Shown here piece after piece: positions 60,515 to 64,000 of a stretch of DNA of 64,000 bases. The stretch comes from JACVRW01 sp963765135 (GTDB lineage: Bacteria; Actinomycetota; Thermoleophilia; Solirubrobacterales; Thermoleophilaceae): positions 1 to 64,000 of the forward strand of contig CAVXUX010000006.1 of assembly GCA_963765135.1 (NCBI GenBank). Direction: 5' to 3'. Within the stretch, counting starts at the first letter, position 1. Every line of letters starts with the position of its first letter. The position numbers and the translations under genes are program-made. Below the pieces are notes generated by a model, which did no database searches, was not told the DNA's origin, and saw only the letters and a list, made by a program, of their open reading frames with translations.

Positions 60515-61876
60515 GTGAGCGAAACCGAAACACGCGCCGCCCGCCCGCGGACGGGCGACCAGCTCGAGCTGACGATCGACCGGCTCGCGCACGGCGGCGC
60601 CGGCGTCGCCCGCCTGGACGGCTACGTCGTGTTCGTGCGCGGCGCGATACCTGGCGACCGCGTCCGGGCGCGTGTGACCAAGTCGAAGCGGTCGTTCGCC
60701 GAGGCCGACTCGGTGGAGCTGCTCGAGCCTTCGCCCGACCGCGTCGAGCCGGTCGCGCCCCACCCGGGCGCCCCCTGGCAGGTGCTGCCCTACGAGCGTC
60801 AGCTGACCGAGAAGGAGGACCAGGTCCGCGACGCGCTCCAGCGCATCGGCCGCTTCGAGGCGCCGCCGGTCGAGCAGATCGTGCCCGCGGTCGAGCCGCT
60901 GCGCTACCGCAACAAGCTCGAGTACTCGTTCGGCGAGGACGAGCAGGGCCAGCTCGTGCTCGGCTTCCACCACCCGGGTCGTTTCGACCTGATCGACGAC
61001 GTGACCACCGACATCCTCGCCTCCGAGCGCGTCGACGAGGTCCGCGAGGCGGTCAAGACCTGGTGCCGCGCCGCCGGCCTGCCGGCGTGGGACCGGCGCA
61101 ACCAGGACGGGCTGCTGCGCAACCTCGTGGTGCGCGAGGGTCGCCGCACGGGGCAGCTGCAGGCGCGGCTCGTGACCAGCACCGGGTCGATCTTCCAGGT
61201 CGCCGAGCTGGCGGCCGCCACGCCCGCTGACAGCTTCCTCTGGACGCGCGCGGCCGGTGTGGCCGAGACCACCCGCGACGGCGAGACCGAGGTGGTCAAG
61301 GGCAGCGCCTACCTGGAGGAGGAGCTGTCCGGCCTGAAACTGCGCATCTCGCCGGATGCCTTCTTCCAGACCAACACGGAGATGGCCGAGCGGCTCTACG
61401 GCTCGGCGATCGACCTGGCCGGGCTGACCGGCCGGGAGCGCGTGCTCGACCTGTTCTGCGGGATCGGCACGATCGCGCTGGCGCTCGCCCTCGACGCCGG
61501 CGAGGTGTGGGGCGTGGAGCTCGTGGAGGAGGCGGTGGCCGACGCGATCGAGAACGCCCGCCTCAACGGGGTCGACAACGCGCACTTCTTCGCCGGCGAC
61601 GTGCGGCTCGCGATGCGTCCGCTGCTGGAGCAGTCGGGCAAGCCCGACGTGGTCGTGGTCGACCCGCCGCGGGCCGGCCTCTCCCAGAAGGTCGTGCGGC
61701 GCGTGCTGGAGGCGGAGGCGAAGCGCATCGTCTACGTCTCCTGCAACCCCACGACGCTGGCGCCGAACGCGCGTCAGATGGTCGACGCCGGCTACGAGCT
61801 CAAGACGGTCCGGCCGGTCGACATGTTCCCGCAGACGCCGCACATCGAGTGCGTGGCGCTGCTGGAGCGGCCCTAG
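60515..61876 (+). CDS. TrmA/RlmD-type RNA (uracil-5-)-methyltransferase, cluster-free
   Basis: A 453-aa enzyme: N-terminal TRAM domain (LELTIDRLAHGGAGVARLDG, YVVFVRGAIPGDRVRARV), central RNA-binding part (PLRYRNKLEYSFGED), then the SAM domain: VLDLFCGIGTIALALALDAG, VVVDPPRAGLSQKVV and catalytic Cys in VSCNPTTLAPNARQM. The Fe-S cysteines of RlmD (CPHxxxCGGC) are missing: that position reads APHPGAPWQVLPYERQ. It methylates U in 23S rRNA or tRNA; which one is not decided here. GTG 60515. Its TAG lies on a shared CTAG. Confidence 0.9.
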   Translation: MSETETRAARPRTGDQLELTIDRLAHGGAGVARLDGYVVFVRGAIPGDRVRARVTKSKRSFAEADSVELLEPSPDRVEPVAPHPGAPWQVLPYERQLTEKEDQVRDALQRIGRFEAPPVEQIVPAVEPLRYRNKLEYSFGEDEQGQLVLGFHHPGRFDLIDDVTTDILASERVDEVREAVKTWCRAAGLPAWDRRNQDGLLRNLVVREGRRTGQLQARLVTSTGSIFQVAELAAATPADSFLWTRAAGVAETTRDGETEVVKGSAYLEEELSGLKLRISPDAFFQTNTEMAERLYGSAIDLAGLTGRERVLDLFCGIGTIALALALDAGEVWGVELVEEAVADAIENARLNGVDNAHFFAGDVRLAMRPLLEQSGKPDVVVVDPPRAGLSQKVVRRVLEAEAKRIVYVSCNPTTLAPNARQMVDAGYELKTVRPVDMFPQTPHIECVALLERP

Positions 61877-62046
61877 GGCTCGACGTCCTCCTCGAGCGAG
61901 ACCTCCTCGTTCGCGTGCACGGTGCACAGGAACGGGCCCTTCGTCTCCAGAGCGGCGCGGATCTCGGCGTCGGTGAGCGTCGCACCGCACTCGGCGCAGC
62001 GGCGCTCGATGACGGGGTCGACGCCCTCGTGCTCTTCCAGCTCCAT
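61873..62046 (-). CDS. small zinc-ribbon-like protein
   Basis: A 57-aa acidic protein with two likely zinc ligand pairs: RRCAECGATL (CxxC) and GPFLCTVHANEE (C..H). ATG 62046 shares a base with the upstream gene's stop (TGATG); its TAG is on the CTAG shared with the RNA methyltransferase gene. Function unknown. Confidence 0.72.
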   Translation of the reverse strand: MELEEHEGVDPVIERRCAECGATLTDAEIRAALETKGPFLCTVHANEEVSLEEDVEP

Positions 62047-62471
62047 CAGCCCTCGCTCCCGACGACGTGGGTGACCGGCAGGCCCGTGGCGGCCCCCGCT
62101 TTGCTCGGCAGGTCGAGGTGCAGCCACTTCGAGATCTTCAGCGGCAGCGTCGACACGATCAGCTCGTCGTACTCGCTGAAGTTGCACTCGTCCGAGATCG
62201 CCGCCAGCGGATCGGCGTCGCCGACCTTCGCGCCCGCCACGTCCAGCCCCTCGCCGCGCAGCTCCTCCAGGAACGCCGTGCGGTGCTCCTCGGCCTCCTC
62301 GTTGCCGGCGTCGTAGGTGTTGGCCGCCCAGGCCAGACCGTGCGGGGTCGAGGGCACCAGCAGGGTGAACTCGCAGGGCCCGTGAACGGCACGGGCGTGC
62401 AGCGCGGCCAGCAGCTCAGGCGACTCCGCGGTCCGGTTGGCGACCACCAAGACTCTCGCCTTGTCGGTCAT
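62046..62471 (-). CDS. UspA-like alpha/beta protein
   Basis: A 141-aa protein with a Rossmann-like start (RVLVVANRTAESPELLAALH, then FTLLVPSTPHGL) and end (YDELIVSTLPLKISKWLHLD). This is the strand-helix order of UspA-type or DUF-level nucleotide-binding folds, without the G-x2-G-x9-G ATP signature. Function unknown. It is coupled to the downstream zinc-ribbon gene. Confidence 0.68.
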   Translation of the reverse strand: MTDKARVLVVANRTAESPELLAALHARAVHGPCEFTLLVPSTPHGLAWAANTYDAGNEEAEEHRTAFLEELRGEGLDVAGAKVGDADPLAAISDECNFSEYDELIVSTLPLKISKWLHLDLPSKAGAATGLPVTHVVGSEG

Positions 62472-62489
62472 GTCGGGGAGAGTACCCCG

Positions 62490-63143
62490 TTAGTAGGGAG
62501 GGAAATCCGCGTACCACTCGCCGAGCGCGCGGAACGCCGCCCAGAACTCCCGCTTGGCGACCTCCTCGTCGAGCGAGCGGTCGATGTCGGGCACGTAGAG
62601 GGCGTCGCAGGAGGGCGTGAGGCGCTGGATCTCGCCGGTGGTCGGGGCGATCTCGCGGCCGAGCGGCACACCCAGCCCGTTCAGCTCCTCGAGCGCCTCC
62701 TCGCCCATCACGACGACGATGCGCGGCTGCACGATCGCCAGCTCCTCGAGCACCCGCGCGCGGCACTCGGGCGCGGACAGGTCGGTATCGCCGACCGGGC
62801 ACTTGACGAAGACGGTGCCGTAGACCGCGAGCGGATCGATGCCGAGCCGCTTGAAGCTCTTCATCAGCGCGCTGCCGGCGCGGCCGTAGAACGCCACGCC
62901 CTCCTCGATCTCCGACGGGACCGGGATGTACTTGAGCAGGAAGATGTCGGCCTGCGGGTGCCCGGAGCCGAGCACCGGCATCAGGTTCCCGCGCGGGCAG
63001 TGGTCGCAGCTCTGGATCTCACGCGTGAGCTGGTTCAGCTCACGGATCGCGCGCTCCAGGTACTTCTCCCTGATCTCGTCATCGGTAGCCGGCACCTCGC
63101 CCACAGGCTTTGACGGGTCGGCCCGCTGTCCTTTCGCGCGCAT
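62490..63143 (-). CDS. uracil-DNA glycosylase-superfamily protein with degenerate motifs
   Basis: A 217-aa protein with the frame of a family-4/5 UDG: CDHCPRGNLMPVLGSGHPQA (CxxC), VAFYGRAGSALMKSFKRLGI, VFVKCPVGDTDLSAPECRAR (second cysteine pair of a [4Fe-4S] cluster), IVQPRIVVVMGEEALEEL. The catalytic motif A (GEAPGxxE) is replaced by LKYIPVPSEIEEG, and the motif B HPS is not seen (TPSCDALYVPDIDRSL). It may have another activity or be a non-catalytic binder. ATG 63143 shares a base with the PHP gene stop; a GTG lies one codon before. Confidence 0.78.
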   Translation of the reverse strand: MRAKGQRADPSKPVGEVPATDDEIREKYLERAIRELNQLTREIQSCDHCPRGNLMPVLGSGHPQADIFLLKYIPVPSEIEEGVAFYGRAGSALMKSFKRLGIDPLAVYGTVFVKCPVGDTDLSAPECRARVLEELAIVQPRIVVVMGEEALEELNGLGVPLGREIAPTTGEIQRLTPSCDALYVPDIDRSLDEEVAKREFWAAFRALGEWYADFPPY

Positions 63144-64000
63144 CACTTCTTGCCGCGCGTCTGGATGAACTTGAGCGCCTGGACGTAGAGCAGCGACTGG
63201 CGCTTGCGGACGATGTCGGCGTCGCGCAGCGACTCGAGGAACTCCTCCGGCCCGTCGAAGTCACGCATCTTGATCTTCACCGAGCCGAGCCCCTGCGCCA
63301 CGTGCGAGTCGGACCCCGCGCCCGCCACGATCCGGTACTTGGCGGCGAAGCGAGCGGCCTCTTCGTTGAACGCCGTGAACGCCACTCGAGGGTTGAAGAC
63401 CTCGATCGCGTCGATCTCCTCCACCACGTCGAGCAGGTGCTCGTAGTCCGGGACCGCGTGCATGCGGTCGAACGGGTGCGGCACGTACACGAGCCCGCCC
63501 TGGCGGCGGATCTCGGCGATCGTCTCCTGGAGCGTCATGCCGCGCGGGATCTTCTCCTCGATGAAGAGCCCGATCACCTCGCCCTGGTCCGCCGTCTTGA
63601 CCTCCTCGGCCACGATCACCTTGATCCCGTTGGCCAGCTCGCGGGCCTCGAGCGCGCCCGAGATCTCGTTGTGGTCGGTAACGGCGATGGCGCCCAGGCC
63701 GACCTTCGTGGCGGTGTCGAGCAGGGTCGTCACCGGCGTGGCGCAGTCGGGCGAGTGGTCGGTGTGCATGTGCAGGTCGACGTGGATGAAGTCGCGCCGG
63801 GCCAGCCGCTGCTGCACGTCGGCCCGGCCGTCGCCGTGCCGGCGCGCCGCGATCTCGTCGAACAGCGCCTCGAACTGCTCGGCCACGCGCGACCACTCGA
63901 TGTCGGGGTGCGCGGCATCGATGCGCTCCCTGAAGTGGACGACCAGCTGTGGCTCGGCGATCAGCCGCTCGAGCTGAGCGGCCAGCGTGACCGCGTCGCG
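63143..64000 (-). CDS. PHP-domain phosphoesterase fused to a glycosyltransferase C-terminus (5' end outside window)
   Basis: The frame is open from the window edge (64000) to TGA at 63143, so the N-terminus is missing. The first ~60 residues (DAVTLAAQLERLIAEPQLVV, HPDIEWSRVAEQFEALFDEI) look like the last helices of a family-4 glycosyltransferase. Then a PHP domain: IHVDLHMHTDHSPDC (metal HxH), AIAVTDHNEISGALEA, YVPHPFDRMHAV and VAGAGSDSHVAQGLG. GTG codons inside could start a separate PHP protein, but no stop separates the two parts. The PHP part should hydrolyse a phosphate ester or be a polynucleotide phosphatase. Confidence 0.85.
   Translation of the reverse strand, partial: RDAVTLAAQLERLIAEPQLVVHFRERIDAAHPDIEWSRVAEQFEALFDEIAARRHGDGRADVQQRLARRDFIHVDLHMHTDHSPDCATPVTTLLDTATKVGLGAIAVTDHNEISGALEARELANGIKVIVAEEVKTADQGEVIGLFIEEKIPRGMTLQETIAEIRRQGGLVYVPHPFDRMHAVPDYEHLLDVVEEIDAIEVFNPRVAFTAFNEEAARFAAKYRIVAGAGSDSHVAQGLGSVKIKMRDFDGPEEFLESLRDADIVRKRQSLLYVQALKFIQTRGKK

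Noticed and set aside
1..64000. Prophage, insertion sequence, integrase or defence island
   Set aside because: No transposase, integrase, terminal inverted repeats, phage structural genes, Cas, restriction or toxin-antitoxin pair was recognised on either strand.

Overview
The window is GC-rich DNA (roughly 70%) with tightly packed genes, many GTG/TTG starts and ATGA/GTGA overlaps. Protein types point to an actinobacterium of class Thermoleophilia (Solirubrobacterales-like): a surface protein starting with a short helix and a 'VFIALGGTSYAAL' stretch, an acidic 'LDDAIREHLDLKRRHGA' protein, Ig-like secreted proteins and clan GH-A glycosidase-like lipoproteins. This placement is inference from protein style; no rRNA is present.

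Layout. 0-4.9 kb: a two-component system with an ABC-2 exporter on the minus strand, then a RibD-type reductase. 5.1-10.6 kb: two tRNA-Ala genes, a membrane diguanylate cyclase, an acidic protein, a PD-(D/E)XK endonuclease overlapping the second tRNA, two gene remnants and a subtilase. 10.6-15.7 kb: D-Ala-D-Ala carboxypeptidase, rhomboid protease, Kelch protein, lipA and lipB. 15.7-21.8 kb: tandem sulfatase-like proteins, an HD hydrolase and a second ABC-2 exporter. 21.8-37.1 kb: a nitrogen and polyamine block (aldehyde dehydrogenase, alanine dehydrogenase, PucR regulator, class III aminotransferases, PotABCD-type importer, APC permease, UspA, enolase-fold and PLD-fold proteins). 37.1-48.3 kb: LOG protein, pyruvate dehydrogenase E2/E1beta/E1alpha, LysM protein, two decayed secreted-protein genes and lipoamide dehydrogenase. 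48.3-57.5 kb: membrane proteins, three GH-A-like proteins, a cupredoxin, thiE and a TPP-riboswitch-headed thiO-thiSG cluster. 57.5-64 kb: plastocyanin-like lipoprotein, argF, an EEP hydrolase, an H1-like protein, a TrmA/RlmD-type methyltransferase, a UDG-superfamily protein and a PHP protein fused to a glycosyltransferase tail that runs off the edge.

Two systems hang together. The lipoate genes (lipB, lipA), the lipoylated E2, E1alpha/beta and lpdA together supply a working pyruvate dehydrogenase. The polyamine block could import putrescine or spermidine, transaminate it onto pyruvate, oxidise the aldehyde, and recover pyruvate from alanine with Ald.

A dominant feature is a high density of single-base frameshifts, nearly all apparent +1 insertions, in otherwise well conserved genes from about 8.7 kb onward. 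They are densest at 28.8-31.7 kb and 43.3-46.2 kb. Eleven broken genes have a start-to-stop length of exactly 3n+1. I read most of these as sequence errors, not biology; coordinates below give the repaired gene extent. I found no convincing new defence or mobile system. The most unusual items are the endonuclease-tRNA overlap, the motif-poor UDG-like protein, the GT-PHP fusion and the repeated use of a shared CTAG as the stop of both genes in convergent pairs.
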